Shown here one piece after another: positions 17,869 to 27,623 of a stretch of DNA of 64,000 bases. The stretch is from the NCBI RefSeq assembly GCF_005405405.1, contig NZ_BJDZ01000001.1, positions 1-64,000 of the forward strand, given 5' to 3'. The notes below the pieces were generated by a model, which worked only from the letters and a program-made list of their open reading frames with translations, had not been told where the DNA came from and did no database searches. The DNA is from Lactiplantibacillus plajomi. GTDB lineage: Bacteria > Bacillota > Bacilli > Lactobacillales > Lactobacillaceae. The position numbers and the translations under genes are program-made. Numbering within the stretch: the first letter of the stretch is position 1; every line of letters begins with the position of its first letter.

Positions 17869-18804
17869 TTAGCCGTCCGGATTGAGCCGCCGGTTACGAC
17901 CGACCATCTCAATTTCCGTCGCCAGGAAGCGAATCCTTTGCATGATTCGTTGAGCCTTGACCGGTTCTTCGTCACCCTTTTGTGACAGCGTCAAGTAACC
18001 GTCCTGCAGTTCCTGCATCGAGAAGTTCGATGAAAAGCAGGTCGGCAACTCTTCTTGCATCCGGTACTCTAACATGACGCCTAAAACGTCGTCACGAATC
18101 CAGGCTGACGAGGCATCGGCGCCAATGTCATCGATCATCAATAACGGTGACCGCTTGATCGCATCGACCTTATCCGCCGTCGTATTATTACTGATTGACC
18201 GTTTCATCTCGGTCGCAAAGCTTGGAAAGTGAATCAGGGTCGTTTGAAAGCCCTTGGTTGCCAGCTCGTTAGCCATGGCCCCCAGTAAGTAGGTTTTACC
18301 GACCCCGAACGAACCGTAGAGGTACAGTCCTTGATGGAACTGCTTTGGTGCCTGGGTATACGCGTCAATAAAGTCCAGTGCCCCCATTAATGCCGTCGCC
18401 CGGTCACCGTCCTGATCATAGGTCGACAACTTGGCGTGTTGAATACTCTTCGGCATACTGATCGACCGTACCCGTTGTTGCAGCTCGCGGGCAGCCTGCG
18501 CTTCTTGCAGCTGGGGGGTCGGTTGGTACGCGATATCGATCAGGTGGTTACTCATCACCAGTTCCGGTTGGTACCCCGGTGCCTGGGTCGGTTCGTGGCG
18601 GGCAATTTTGCGCTTTTCTTCGCAAAACTCATAGAGCTTCGCTGCGGACCGTTCCAACGCGTCTTTTGACAAGTCCTGCTGGTGGGCGGCCAAAAATTGC
18701 CGGACGTCCGGATCTTGATAGACCGCATCCATCAAGGCTTCGTAGCGATGATTTAAGTTACGCCGATTCATCAGCGTTTTTAACGTATCGGATACATTCT
18801 CCAT
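17869..18804 (-). CDS. dnaI: Primosomal protein DnaI (helicase loader)
   Basis: An AAA+ ATPase of 311 residues that loads the replicative helicase together with DnaB and DnaD. The N-terminal helicase-interacting part spans roughly residues 1-100; the ATPase follows with Walker A GSFGVGKTYLLGA and Walker B LLMIDDIGADAS and an arginine finger region near MLEYRMQ. It starts two bases after the dnaB stop codon, so the two are coupled. It is last in the polA-mutM-coaE-nrdR-dnaB-dnaI block. Confidence 0.93.
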   Translation of the reverse strand: MENVSDTLKTLMNRRNLNHRYEALMDAVYQDPDVRQFLAAHQQDLSKDALERSAAKLYEFCEEKRKIARHEPTQAPGYQPELVMSNHLIDIAYQPTPQLQEAQAARELQQRVRSISMPKSIQHAKLSTYDQDGDRATALMGALDFIDAYTQAPKQFHQGLYLYGSFGVGKTYLLGAMANELATKGFQTTLIHFPSFATEMKRSISNNTTADKVDAIKRSPLLMIDDIGADASSAWIRDDVLGVMLEYRMQEELPTCFSSNFSMQELQDGYLTLSQKGDEEPVKAQRIMQRIRFLATEIEMVGRNRRLNPDG

Positions 18805-18806
18805 CC

Positions 18807-20201
18807 TTAGTCCTCCTGACCTGAATTTGATTCAAGCTTGGCGATTCGGTCCGCCAACTGCTTGCGTTGTGCTTCCGTCAACTGTTTAGCGGCCGCCTTA
18901 GATTTCGGCGCCGCCCCCGCTTGTTTTTGAGCCCACTTCGGCAATACTTCCTTACGCACCGGTCGCCCGTTGCGCCGCGGCGTCCGTGGCTTTTTCGGTT
19001 GCTGGCGTTTCTTAATGTAAGTCAGCGCGTCCTCGGGGGTCGTCATGCCCTGTTGTTGCCAATCGTTAGCGACCGTTTCCAATAAGTTCCGGTTCAAAGC
19101 GGCCAAGCCCCGATTTTGCAACAGGTAATAAATCAAAATGTTGATCACGGCGTTCGATAAAACACCCCGGCCAACTAAGTCGTGTAATAAGCGCTGTTCG
19201 CCAGAAGTGACAAAACCGTGCTTTTCCGCCTTTAACGCGTTCAAAAAGTCATTCGGCGCGGTCGCCCTGGCAAGGTTGACTAACTGTTGTTCAGCCGGCG
19301 ACAACTGCCCATCGCGAGCCGGGGCCGGGGTCTGTGGCGCAGTTGTCGTATCCGGCGTCGTTACCGGCGCACTCGGTCGTTCGTAGCGGCGGGCAATCAA
19401 CAGCTTTAACTGGTTTTCGTCAAATTGACCGGTCGTTAAACTAGCAACTTCCGAAATTAACTTAGCCATCTCGATCTCACTGATACCGTAGACCCGGCTC
19501 TCCGTGATAATCAGTTGCCGCAAACCGGCAATTTGCTTTAAGTCAACGTAATTTTGTTTGAGCACCTGGCCCAGCAGTTGCCAGTCAAACGCGTCCTCAC
19601 TAATCGTCGTCGGCGCACGCGTTGCCGGGGCGTTAGCTGCTAACTGGGCCCGCGCTGATTGCACGGCGAGCGGTGACTCGGTCACCTTTTGACCATCCAA
19701 ATGAAAGACGTCTAGTAAGTTAGCCGTCACCCGCTGCGCCTTGGACAAGCCGATTGCCGGCGGGGTGAACTCGTCGACTAACTGCTGGTAGCGGTGTTCA
19801 CCGACCGTGTCCAATAACAGGACGCTGAGTAAATCATCCGCAAAAAATTGGATTGCGGGCAGCGGCGCCTGTAATTGATAAATATAAACGGCGCCAATCT
19901 GGTCTTCTTGAAAGTAACTTTGAAGCAGTCCGGTTGCTTCCAGCTTACGGCGCGCCGTCAACACGGTGGGGAGATCGACCCCCAGCACACTAAGCAACGC
20001 CGTATGGCTGCGCCGGTTACTCAACTCATTTTCAGTTGTTTGTAACGACCGCAACGCGGCGTACAGGCTATAAGCCAGCGGCCCGATCAATGGTAAATAA
20101 AGCTTGGCTAAGGCCGCTTGTTGCGCAGCGCTTAACGCGGGGGCCGCCGCAACGACCAGCCCGGTTTTCGGCGTTAATTCTGGTTCCTCGTTCATTGCCA
20201 T
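18807..20201 (-). CDS. dnaB: Replication initiation/membrane attachment protein DnaB (DnaD-fold)
   Basis: Gram-positive DnaB (unrelated to the E. coli helicase of that name), 464 residues, acting with DnaD and DnaI at origins and restart sites. The N-terminal winged helix region includes LPLIGPLAYSLYAALRSL. The C-terminal DnaD-like domain has VINILIYYLLQNRGLAALNR and is followed by a basic tail rich in Lys, Arg and Pro. The hinge between residues 300 and 330 is low-complexity (Pro, Ala, Thr). It lies between nrdR and dnaI, as in Bacillus. Confidence 0.92.
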   Translation of the reverse strand: MAMNEEPELTPKTGLVVAAAPALSAAQQAALAKLYLPLIGPLAYSLYAALRSLQTTENELSNRRSHTALLSVLGVDLPTVLTARRKLEATGLLQSYFQEDQIGAVYIYQLQAPLPAIQFFADDLLSVLLLDTVGEHRYQQLVDEFTPPAIGLSKAQRVTANLLDVFHLDGQKVTESPLAVQSARAQLAANAPATRAPTTISEDAFDWQLLGQVLKQNYVDLKQIAGLRQLIITESRVYGISEIEMAKLISEVASLTTGQFDENQLKLLIARRYERPSAPVTTPDTTTAPQTPAPARDGQLSPAEQQLVNLARATAPNDFLNALKAEKHGFVTSGEQRLLHDLVGRGVLSNAVINILIYYLLQNRGLAALNRNLLETVANDWQQQGMTTPEDALTYIKKRQQPKKPRTPRRNGRPVRKEVLPKWAQKQAGAAPKSKAAAKQLTEAQRKQLADRIAKLESNSGQED

Positions 20202-20216
20202 CGCCTACACCATTCT

Positions 20217-20729
20217 TTAATCTTTTTTTGGTTTAGGGGCGTGACCGTCCTTCGCCGACTTTGCCAGCTTGACCTTGTCACGCGCCATCATATCTTGGAG
20301 TTCATTTAAGAAGACGTGCATGTCCTTAAATTGCCGGTAAACACTGGCGAAACGAATATAAGAAATTTCATCGATATCCGCTAATTTTTCCATGACGTAT
20401 TCACCGATAACCTGACTGGAAATTTCGTTTTCGCCAAGCGCACGAACCTTATTTTCCACGTCGTCGACGATTCCCGTCATGGTTTCCATGCTAACCGGAC
20501 GCTTTTCCGCGGAACGAATAATGCCCCGCAAAACTTTTTCACGGTTAAATTCTTCACGCGCACCATTTTTCTTGATCACTAATAACGGGGTGGCTTCGAC
20601 CCGTTCGAACGTGGTAAATCGAAAGCCACAGTTTTCACATTCACGGCGCCGCCGAATCACGCGACCGTCGTCGGTCGGCCGACTATCGACGACCCGCGAC
20701 CCGTTATGATGACAGTGTGGACATTGCAT
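20217..20729 (-). CDS. nrdR: Transcriptional repressor NrdR
   Basis: It represses ribonucleotide reductase genes in response to ATP/dATP. The 170-residue protein has a zinc ribbon (CPHCHHNGSRVVDSRP, then CENCGFRFTTFE) and an ATP-cone domain (PLLVIKKNGAREEFNREKV). The C-terminal tail is rich in lysine. It lies between coaE and dnaB, 15 bases before dnaB, a conserved linkage of dNTP regulation with replication. Confidence 0.96.
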   Translation of the reverse strand: MQCPHCHHNGSRVVDSRPTDDGRVIRRRRECENCGFRFTTFERVEATPLLVIKKNGAREEFNREKVLRGIIRSAEKRPVSMETMTGIVDDVENKVRALGENEISSQVIGEYVMEKLADIDEISYIRFASVYRQFKDMHVFLNELQDMMARDKVKLAKSAKDGHAPKPKKD

Positions 20730-20770
20730 AGACTTCTCACCTCAATTTGCTAGTAACGATAAGTTTTAAT

Positions 20771-21367
20771 TTAACAATTAATAGTTTTTAGCCATTTTAA
20801 CACGGCACTTCTAGTTTTTTCAATATCCGCGCCGTTGTCAATGACGACGTCCGCTTGGCGGACCTTGTCCGCCAACGGTATCTGGCTAGCCATCCGGGCC
20901 AACGCATCGGCTTCGTTCAAGCCGTTACGCGCCATTAACCGCTGCAAAATCACGGCGTGCGGCGCGGTCACGACGACCACCTGATCACAAACGTTTGGCC
21001 AGCCGCTTTCAAAGAGCAACGGCACGTCTAAAATAACCGCTGCCGGGTGGGCCTTGCCCGCCGCAACAATTGCTTCAAACATCGCGTACTGGATTGGCAA
21101 ACTAGTCATTGCCGTTAACGCCGCGAGCGCCTGTTGATCGTCAAACACGTGCTTGCCTAACCAGGCGCGGTTTAGCGAACCATCGGCAAGTAAGGCTTGC
21201 GGCCCAAAGTACCGGGCAATTTTCGCCGTCGTTGGCTGCCCCAGGCCTTCGACCTGCCAGGCAATCTTATCCGCATCAACGACGGGCAACCCGGCCGCCG
21301 CCATCATTGCCGACACCGTTGACTTTCCACTGGCGATGCCGCCAGTCAACCCAACAATTTTTGTCAT
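20771..21367 (-). CDS. coaE: Dephospho-CoA kinase
   Basis: It performs the last step of coenzyme A synthesis. The 198-residue protein starts MTKIVGLTGG with P-loop GGIASGKST, and has the substrate-binding DADKIAWQV and LDVPLLFESG motifs. The ATG at 21367 follows AGGTGA; an upstream extension is not supported. It begins eight bases after the mutM stop codon. Confidence 0.95.
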   Translation of the reverse strand: MTKIVGLTGGIASGKSTVSAMMAAAGLPVVDADKIAWQVEGLGQPTTAKIARYFGPQALLADGSLNRAWLGKHVFDDQQALAALTAMTSLPIQYAMFEAIVAAGKAHPAAVILDVPLLFESGWPNVCDQVVVVTAPHAVILQRLMARNGLNEADALARMASQIPLADKVRQADVVIDNGADIEKTRSAVLKWLKTINC

Positions 21368-21375
21368 TTGATCAC

Positions 21376-22200
21376 CTATAATTGTTGTTCGTGGGGACAA
21401 AAATGGGTCCCACGCTGAGCAACCTTAATCTTTTCGATGATGGTGCCGCACCGTTCGCAAGGTTCACCCTCACGACCATAAACGTGCAAATGATTTTGAA
21501 ACTGACCGGCTTCACCAAAAGCAGTTGAGAATGAGTGAACGGTCGTCCCGTGCCCCTTAATGGCCATCGCCATTTCATCAATAATGTTCTGCCGTAACGT
21601 CTCAATTTCATCTTCAGTCAGCGAGTTAGCCGGACGCATCGGGTGAATCTTACTCATCCATAAGGTTTCGTCCGCATAAATATTGCCGATACCGGCAATT
21701 TTACTTTGATCTAACAGCAACGGTTTGATCATCTTCTTCGACTTACCGAAGATTTCCGTCATGTAGGCGGTCGTCAGCTGATCAGCAACCGGCTCCGGTC
21801 CCATCGTTTTCAACCCGCCGACCGTATTTTCCTCACCAGTTGGTACCAACGTCATCCGCCCAAATTTCCGGGTATCGTTATAGAGCAAGTCGCGGTCGTC
21901 AGTAAGGTGAAAGACGACGTGGGTGTGCTTAGTCTGCTCCTGACCACGCGGCACCACGTTATACTTACCTTCCATCCGTAAGTGCGAAACCATCGTCAGG
22001 CCGTTACCGAACCGGAACAGCAGGTACTTCCCCCGCCGGTCGATTTTTTCAATCGTTTGGTTTGCCAACCGTTGCTTAAAACTATCGATATCGTTATTAA
22101 TAATTTTTGGCCAATAAACGTCAATGCTTGCAATCGTCGCACCCTTAACGAGCCGGTTAAGCCCGCGGCGGACCGTTTCAACTTCTGGTAATTCAGGCAT
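21376..22200 (-). CDS. mutM: Formamidopyrimidine-DNA glycosylase
   Basis: It removes 8-oxoguanine and formamidopyrimidines and nicks the abasic site. The N terminus MPELPEVETVRRGL supplies the catalytic Pro2 and Glu3; the Lys of RRGKYLLF is the conserved beta-loop lysine. Length is 274 residues from the ATG at 22200 (GGGGGA upstream). The C-terminal zinc finger reads CERCG then THFCPHEQQL: the fourth Cys of the usual FCPxCQ is replaced by Glu, leaving three Cys and a neighbouring His. It lies between polA and coaE. Confidence 0.95.
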   Translation of the reverse strand: MPELPEVETVRRGLNRLVKGATIASIDVYWPKIINNDIDSFKQRLANQTIEKIDRRGKYLLFRFGNGLTMVSHLRMEGKYNVVPRGQEQTKHTHVVFHLTDDRDLLYNDTRKFGRMTLVPTGEENTVGGLKTMGPEPVADQLTTAYMTEIFGKSKKMIKPLLLDQSKIAGIGNIYADETLWMSKIHPMRPANSLTEDEIETLRQNIIDEMAMAIKGHGTTVHSFSTAFGEAGQFQNHLHVYGREGEPCERCGTIIEKIKVAQRGTHFCPHEQQL

Positions 22201-22211
22201 TCTGGTTCCCC

Positions 22212-24866
22212 CTACTTTGCATCGTACCAAGTATCGCCAAAGTGACTTTCGACTTTCAGCGGCACATCCAGCTTAACCGCTGAATCCATCACGCTTGGCA
22301 CTAACTTTTCTAACACCGGAATTTCTTCCTTCGGTGCTTCAAAGATCAATTCATCGTGGACCTGTAACAACATCGTGGCCTTTAAGCCCTCCGCCTTTAA
22401 ACGGTCCTGCATTTTGATCATCGCAATCTTGATAATATCGGCCGCACTCCCTTGAATTGGGGTGTTCATCGCGGTCCGTTCCGCAAACGAGCGCTGGTTA
22501 AAGCCCTTCGCTTTGATATCTGGTAAGTAGCGCCGCCGGTGGGCAATCGTTTCAACGTAGCCCTGCTCGCGCGCCGTCTTCACAATATTTTCCATGTAAG
22601 TCTTCACGCCGGGATATTCACGGAAATAAGCGTCAATAAAGCTCTTAGCCTGTTTCCGGGTAATGCCGATATTTTGCGACAACCCGTAATCACTGATTCC
22701 GTAGACGATCCCGAAGTTGACCGCCTTAGCTTGACGCCGAATATTCGGAGTCACGTCCGCGGCTGACGGTAAGTTGAAGATGCGCATGGCCGTGGCCGCG
22801 TGAATATCCTCACCGTCCTTGAAGGCCTGCTGCAAATTATGGTCACCGGTAATGTGCGCCAGCACCCGTAATTCAATCTGCGAGTAGTCGGACGAGAAAA
22901 TCTGCCAACCCGCGTGACTCGGCACGAAAGCCTGACGAATTTTACGCCCTTCTTCCAAGCGGACCGGAATGTTTTGTAAGTTCGGGTCAACGGAAGACAG
23001 CCGGCCAGTTTGCGTCAAAGTCTGTAAGTAGCGGGTATGCACTTTCTGGTCGGACGAATGAATGGCCTCCAGTAGGCCTTCCACGTAAGTCGAATTGATT
23101 TTGGAAATTTGACGGTACTGCAAAATATTGGCGACGATTGGCGCTTGCGGCGCTAACTTTTCGAGCACGTCGACCGCCGTGGAATAACCGGTCTTGGTCT
23201 TCTTAATAACCGGCAACTTCATTTCTTCAAACAAAATGTGACCGAGTTGCTTTGGTGAATTAATATTAAATTCTTCACCGGCTTCCTGGTAAATCGTCTG
23301 TTCGATTTCACTCAGTCGTTCCTTAAACTGACTGCCCATTGCTTTCAGCGTCCCGCTGTCAACGGAGACCCCGGCCATTTCCATCTGAGCGAGAACGGTC
23401 GCCATCGGCTTTTCAATGTCGTCGTAGAGGCCGGCCATTTCGTTTTCGGTCAATTCTTTCAAGAGTTTCGGCTTCAGGGCGGCAATTGCCGCCAATTTAT
23501 GGGCTAAATGGCTAAAGAAGACCTGGTCGTCATCCGGAATCGCCCGTTTGACCCCCTTACCGTAAACGGTTTCGTCGCTTTGAAGTTCGGTGTAATCGTG
23601 TTGTTCGGCCAAACTACCGAGATCATTACTATTATCGTTGGTATCCAGCAAGTACGACACTAGTAGCAAGTCGAAGTCGACCGCCCCCAGCTTGATTCCG
23701 AGTCGGTTCAACCCGACCATCGTCCGCTTCATGTCAAACACATCTTTTTTTACCGTTTGACTACTTAAAAGCGCCTGGACGTTTTCAGCCAGCAACAATT
23801 CGACGTCCCTGCTAATGAACCACTGACCGTCCGCACCGATTGCAAAGCCGGCAAACGCCGAGGTGTGGTAATTTGGTGTTGGCATTTCTAAATAAAAGTC
23901 TAACTGCTTGCCATCCTTAAACTGATCTAACTGGGTCAAATTATCACGGGTTAAAACGGTGTAATCAATTGGTTTAGCCGGTTCATCAGTCGCCACGTGC
24001 AGTTTTTTTAAAAACGACTGAAAGCCCATTTCGGTGTAAAAATCGGTTAATTGGTCAACGTCCGGACCAGAGTAGTTCAAATCTGCTAACCCGACCGTCA
24101 ACGGCGCATCGCGTTTGATTGTCGCTAAGACCTTTGCGCGCGTCGCCAAGTCGTGATCCTCAATCAGGTGTTCCTTCATCTTGCTCTTTTTCATGCCGTC
24201 GACGTTCTCGTAGACACCCTCAATCGAACCGTAGGCCTTTAACAACTTAATGGCGGTCTTTTCACCAACCTTAGTGACCCCCGGATAATTATCCGAAGTA
24301 TCACCGGTCAGTCCCTTCATGTCGATAATTTGGGTCGGCGTTAGTCCCAACTTTTCCTGGACGTGTTCCGGGGTATAGCGTTCAACCTCGGTCACCCCTT
24401 TAACCGTCACCGCAACGGTCGTCTGGTCGGTCGTTAACTGGGTCAAATCCCGATCCCCAGTCACCACGGTGGTCGTGTAACCGGCCGCGTCGGCCTGACC
24501 CGCTAACGTCCCGATAATATCATCGGCCTCGTAATCCTTTAATTCGTAATGTTGAATGCCGTAAGCGTCCAATAACTTTTTAATGTAAGGCATTTGTTCA
24601 GAAAATTCACCGGGGGTCTTCGCGCGACCACCCTTGTAATCATCAAACATTTTAGTTCGAAACGTCGTTTTACCGGCGTCAAACGCCACCAACATATCGG
24701 TCGGCTCAACGGCTTTGATCATCCGGTCCAGCATCGTGTTGAACCCGTAGATGGCGTTAGTGTGCAGGCCGTCCGCATTCGTAAACCGCTCTAGCTGATT
24801 ATGCAACGCAAAGAACGCCCGAAACGCCACGCTGTTACCATCGATCAATAAAAGTTTTTTTGCCAT
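22212..24866 (-). CDS. polA: DNA polymerase I
   Basis: An 884-residue polymerase for Okazaki-fragment processing and repair. The N-terminal 5'-3' exonuclease (to about residue 290) has LLIDGNSVAFRAFFAL and GDRDLTQL. The middle domain lacks the DxE exonuclease residues, so proofreading is probably absent, as in other Bacilli. Polymerase motif A is SSDYSQIELRVLAH, motif B RRQAKAVNFGIVYG and motif C VHDELIFE. It is the first gene of its block; mutM starts only 11 bases after its stop codon. Confidence 0.97.
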   Translation of the reverse strand: MAKKLLLIDGNSVAFRAFFALHNQLERFTNADGLHTNAIYGFNTMLDRMIKAVEPTDMLVAFDAGKTTFRTKMFDDYKGGRAKTPGEFSEQMPYIKKLLDAYGIQHYELKDYEADDIIGTLAGQADAAGYTTTVVTGDRDLTQLTTDQTTVAVTVKGVTEVERYTPEHVQEKLGLTPTQIIDMKGLTGDTSDNYPGVTKVGEKTAIKLLKAYGSIEGVYENVDGMKKSKMKEHLIEDHDLATRAKVLATIKRDAPLTVGLADLNYSGPDVDQLTDFYTEMGFQSFLKKLHVATDEPAKPIDYTVLTRDNLTQLDQFKDGKQLDFYLEMPTPNYHTSAFAGFAIGADGQWFISRDVELLLAENVQALLSSQTVKKDVFDMKRTMVGLNRLGIKLGAVDFDLLLVSYLLDTNDNSNDLGSLAEQHDYTELQSDETVYGKGVKRAIPDDDQVFFSHLAHKLAAIAALKPKLLKELTENEMAGLYDDIEKPMATVLAQMEMAGVSVDSGTLKAMGSQFKERLSEIEQTIYQEAGEEFNINSPKQLGHILFEEMKLPVIKKTKTGYSTAVDVLEKLAPQAPIVANILQYRQISKINSTYVEGLLEAIHSSDQKVHTRYLQTLTQTGRLSSVDPNLQNIPVRLEEGRKIRQAFVPSHAGWQIFSSDYSQIELRVLAHITGDHNLQQAFKDGEDIHAATAMRIFNLPSAADVTPNIRRQAKAVNFGIVYGISDYGLSQNIGITRKQAKSFIDAYFREYPGVKTYMENIVKTAREQGYVETIAHRRRYLPDIKAKGFNQRSFAERTAMNTPIQGSAADIIKIAMIKMQDRLKAEGLKATMLLQVHDELIFEAPKEEIPVLEKLVPSVMDSAVKLDVPLKVESHFGDTWYDAK

Positions 24867-25161
24867 GTGAATTGCTCCCCGTCTTTCTGTTATCGCGTTA
24901 GTTTGATTTACTGGTTCGCTTACTTTTTTTGGGTGGCTGCTACTCGCTTGAAAACCGGGCGCAGTCAGCCATCATACATACTTAATTGTACCAAACTATC
25001 CGTGAAAACGGGAGCCCCGCCCCCGACTTCACGAGCAACTTTTACCGGTTAGTACCGGATCCTCCCACTAGCCGTTTTCAGTGGCGCAAGCTCGCCATTG
25101 CCCCGCAAAAAAACGACCAGCCCGTGAAAGCTGATCGTCAAAATAACGTCATTCAATTTGC
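24867..25161. other. Intergenic region between polA and the BI-1 gene
   Basis: About 295 bases without a credible gene. It holds the polA upstream region and, at 25107-25139 on the minus strand, an intrinsic terminator (GACGATCAGC pairing with GCTGGTCGTT, then T-run) that ends the BI-1 gene. No other structure was recognised. Confidence 0.6.
25107..25139 (-). terminator. Intrinsic terminator of the BI-1 family gene
   Basis: A ten-pair stem with one G-U pair, a TTTCACGG loop and T7 on the minus strand, 22 bases after the stop codon. Confidence 0.85.
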
Positions 25162-25878
25162 TTAGTCGCGACTTGAACCTGCAAAGATTTGCACGAAATA
25201 CAAGAACAAGTTCACGAAGTCCAGGTAAAGTTGCAAGGCCCCGGTAACGGCTAACCCGGTCGAAGAAACCTGGTCACCGTACTGCAAGTACATCCGGCGC
25301 ATGTTATTGCTGTCCCACATGGATAAGCCGGCAAAGATAACCACCCCAATGTAGGAAAAGATGTAGGTAATCATGGCGCTACCTAAGAACATGTTGACGA
25401 TTTGCGCAACTAATAACCCGATCAAAGCAGCGAACAAGTGGGTACCCAGGCTGGAAATATCGCGCTTAGTCGTATTCCCAATGACCGCCATCGTTCCGAA
25501 AACGGCCGCGGCGGCAACGAAGGCCCCACCTAAGGTTGCTTGGGTGTACAGGCTCAGGGTAATTGACATTTCAACCCCGAAAATCACGGCAAACAGCATT
25601 AACAAGGTAAAGCTCATCGCCGGGTTGCGCGTGGCGTTGCGTTGGATGCCCCCGATCATCACGAACATGCTAATGATAAAAATCAACAACGCCCAGATTG
25701 GGTGTGCACCAAACGCGGCTTGAATTTGCGCCGCAAAAACGGTCATTGATACGTAAGCCGTAGCGGCCGAAACCAGTACGGCTAACGCCATGAACCCGTA
25801 CATCTTGGATAAGAACGACCGCAGCCCAACTTGGGTATTGATCGTCCGTGGTTGTGGATCATTCTGGAAATTATTCAT
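25162..25878 (-). CDS. Bax inhibitor-1/YccA family membrane protein
   Basis: A 238-residue integral membrane protein with seven predicted hydrophobic helices, beginning after a short polar N-terminal stretch with RSFLSKMYGFMALAVLVSA. The C-terminal GALQLYLDFVNLFLYFVQIF with the conserved Asp is the signature of the BI-1 (YetJ/YbhL) family. Bacterial members leak calcium in a pH-dependent way; the role in lactobacilli is not known. It is a single-gene unit with its own terminator. Confidence 0.88.
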   Translation of the reverse strand: MNNFQNDPQPRTINTQVGLRSFLSKMYGFMALAVLVSAATAYVSMTVFAAQIQAAFGAHPIWALLIFIISMFVMIGGIQRNATRNPAMSFTLLMLFAVIFGVEMSITLSLYTQATLGGAFVAAAAVFGTMAVIGNTTKRDISSLGTHLFAALIGLLVAQIVNMFLGSAMITYIFSYIGVVIFAGLSMWDSNNMRRMYLQYGDQVSSTGLAVTGALQLYLDFVNLFLYFVQIFAGSSRD

Positions 25879-26243
25879 ACGTCTCCCTCTTTCACCTAAA
25901 ATTTAACTATTAAATAACTGAGTCCGAGTTAAGAACCCGTTGAGCGGTCGCGGACCGCGCGTGGAACGGCGACTAACTAGCAACCATCCCGCTCCCGTTA
26001 GGGCAATTTTTCAATTAAGCGCAACCATCCGTGCATCTCAACGTGTCACCTCAACTTTCTTGCTATCTAGTTTAGCAGATTAGTCAGGGAAGGTAAAACA
26101 GTTTGTACGTGAGAATAAGATAAGATTTTCTTATGGTTTGCCTGCTAGTTGCGAACTGAAAAGATAAAAACAGCTGGCGGTTGGCCAGCTGTTAACTGTA
26201 CACACACCGATTAACTCAGTATGGTACTTGATATTTGTGAAGG
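25879..26243. other. Intergenic region between the BI-1 gene and murC
   Basis: About 365 bases without a gene. It contains the upstream region of the BI-1 gene and a terminator for murC at 26166-26194 on the minus strand (ACAGCTGG with CCAGCTGT and a T5 run). A stretch near 25960-25985 superficially resembles a T-box core but has no terminator and no synthetase downstream. Confidence 0.55.
26166..26194 (-). terminator. Intrinsic terminator of murC
   Basis: A perfect eight-base stem (ACAGCTGG/CCAGCTGT) with a short loop and T5 on the minus strand, 50 bases after the murC stop codon. Confidence 0.85.
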
Positions 26244-27560
26244 CTAATCCTTCATTTGTTCTTCATAGCGCTTTTCATACTTCTGAATATCGCCGGCACC
26301 CATAAAGACCACCACGGCGTCGTGGTAAGCTTCAAGTGCGGTCATGTCGTCCATCGTAATGATTTCACCACCGTTTGGCAACTTCGCCGCGAGGTCCTTG
26401 GACGACACGTCGCCAGACTTTTCGCGGGCCGAACTAAAGATGTTGGTCAAGAAGACGTGGTCGGCCATACTCAAACTCTTGGCAAAACCGTCCATTAAGG
26501 CCTTAGTCCGTGAATAAGTGTGTGGTTGGAAGACGGCCAGAATCTGCTTGTCCGGATACTTTTGCCGGGCAGCGTCTAAGGTCGCCTTAATTTCGGACGG
26601 ATGGTGGGCGTAGTCGTCAATCAACATCATCCCGTGACCAACCTGGTGTTCAGAGAAACGGCGCTTAACGCCACTAAAGTTCAGCAGTTCACGCCGGATT
26701 TCATCCAAGTTGACCTTTTCAAAGTAGGCCACGGCGATAACGGCCGTACTGTTTAAGACGTTGTGTTCCCCAAACAGCGGAATTTCGAAAGTCCCGAGTG
26801 ATTCGTCGTGGTACTTGACCTCGAATGAAGAACCACGGGTCGTCCGTTGCACGTTGACCGCTTGGAAATCGTCACGATCCTTAGTCCCGTAATAGTAAAT
26901 CGGCGTCTTCACGTCCAAGTGACGTAAGCTCTCGTCGTCACCCCAAGCGAAGATGCCCTTCTTAACTTGGCTGCCGAACTGTTCAAAGGCCGACTGGACG
27001 TCCGCCAAATCCTTGTAGTAATCCGGGTGGTCAAAATCAACGTTGGTCATAATGGCGTAATCCGGATGGTAAGCCACAAAGTGCCGCCGGTATTCATCGG
27101 CTTCAAAGACGAAGAAGCGCGCGTCCAGCGTCCCCTTCCCAGTCCCATCACCGATTAAGTAACTAGTTGGGGCAATGTGACTGAGGACGTGGGAAAGTAA
27201 CCCGGTCGTCGACGTCTTACCGTGCGTCCCGGCAACCCCGATACTGGTATAACCTTCCATCAACTTACCCAAAAATTCGTGGTACCGGTAAACCGGCAGG
27301 CCCATCGCCCGCGCCTTTTTGATTTCTGGGTGGTCATCCGTAAAGGAGTTCCCGGCAATCACCGTTAACCCCTCGTGAATATTATCCGCGGAGAAAGGCA
27401 ACATTTTGATGCCAGCAGCCGCCAAGCCCTTCTGGGTAAAGGTGTACTGTTCAATGTCTGAGCCTTCCACTTGAAAGCCCTTATCGTGCAAAATCAACGC
27501 GAGGGAGCTCATCCCCGAACCCTTGATCCCAACAAAATAATAAACCGTTGCTTTATCCAT
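26244..27560 (-). CDS. murC: UDP-N-acetylmuramate--L-alanine ligase
   Basis: It adds L-alanine to UDP-MurNAc, the first peptide step of the cell wall precursor. The 438-residue Mur ligase has N-terminal [15 protein letters not shown], the ATP-binding loop [13 protein letters not shown] and the central-domain segment [11 protein letters not shown]. It is followed by a terminator. Its order after the sftA-like translocase and ytpR matches Bacillus subtilis. Confidence 0.97.
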   Translation of the reverse strand: MDKATVYYFVGIKGSGMSSLALILHDKGFQVEGSDIEQYTFTQKGLAAAGIKMLPFSADNIHEGLTVIAGNSFTDDHPEIKKARAMGLPVYRYHEFLGKLMEGYTSIGVAGTHGKTSTTGLLSHVLSHIAPTSYLIGDGTGKGTLDARFFVFEADEYRRHFVAYHPDYAIMTNVDFDHPDYYKDLADVQSAFEQFGSQVKKGIFAWGDDESLRHLDVKTPIYYYGTKDRDDFQAVNVQRTTRGSSFEVKYHDESLGTFEIPLFGEHNVLNSTAVIAVAYFEKVNLDEIRRELLNFSGVKRRFSEHQVGHGMMLIDDYAHHPSEIKATLDAARQKYPDKQILAVFQPHTYSRTKALMDGFAKSLSMADHVFLTNIFSSAREKSGDVSSKDLAAKLPNGGEIITMDDMTALEAYHDAVVVFMGAGDIQKYEKRYEEQMKD

Positions 27561-27623
27561 TATTATCTTAATCTCCCATGTTCACAATTCATCAATCAAA
27601 CGGTGAATCGGTCTTATTTGTAG

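Noticed and set aside
22212-22990. Small frames opposite or within polA
   Set aside because: The polymerase domain is complete and well conserved; these are shadows.
25955-25990. GCGTGGAACGGCG, reminiscent of a T-box core
   Set aside because: No specifier stem, no terminator and no amino-acid gene downstream on either strand; it ends in the region before a BI-1 gene.
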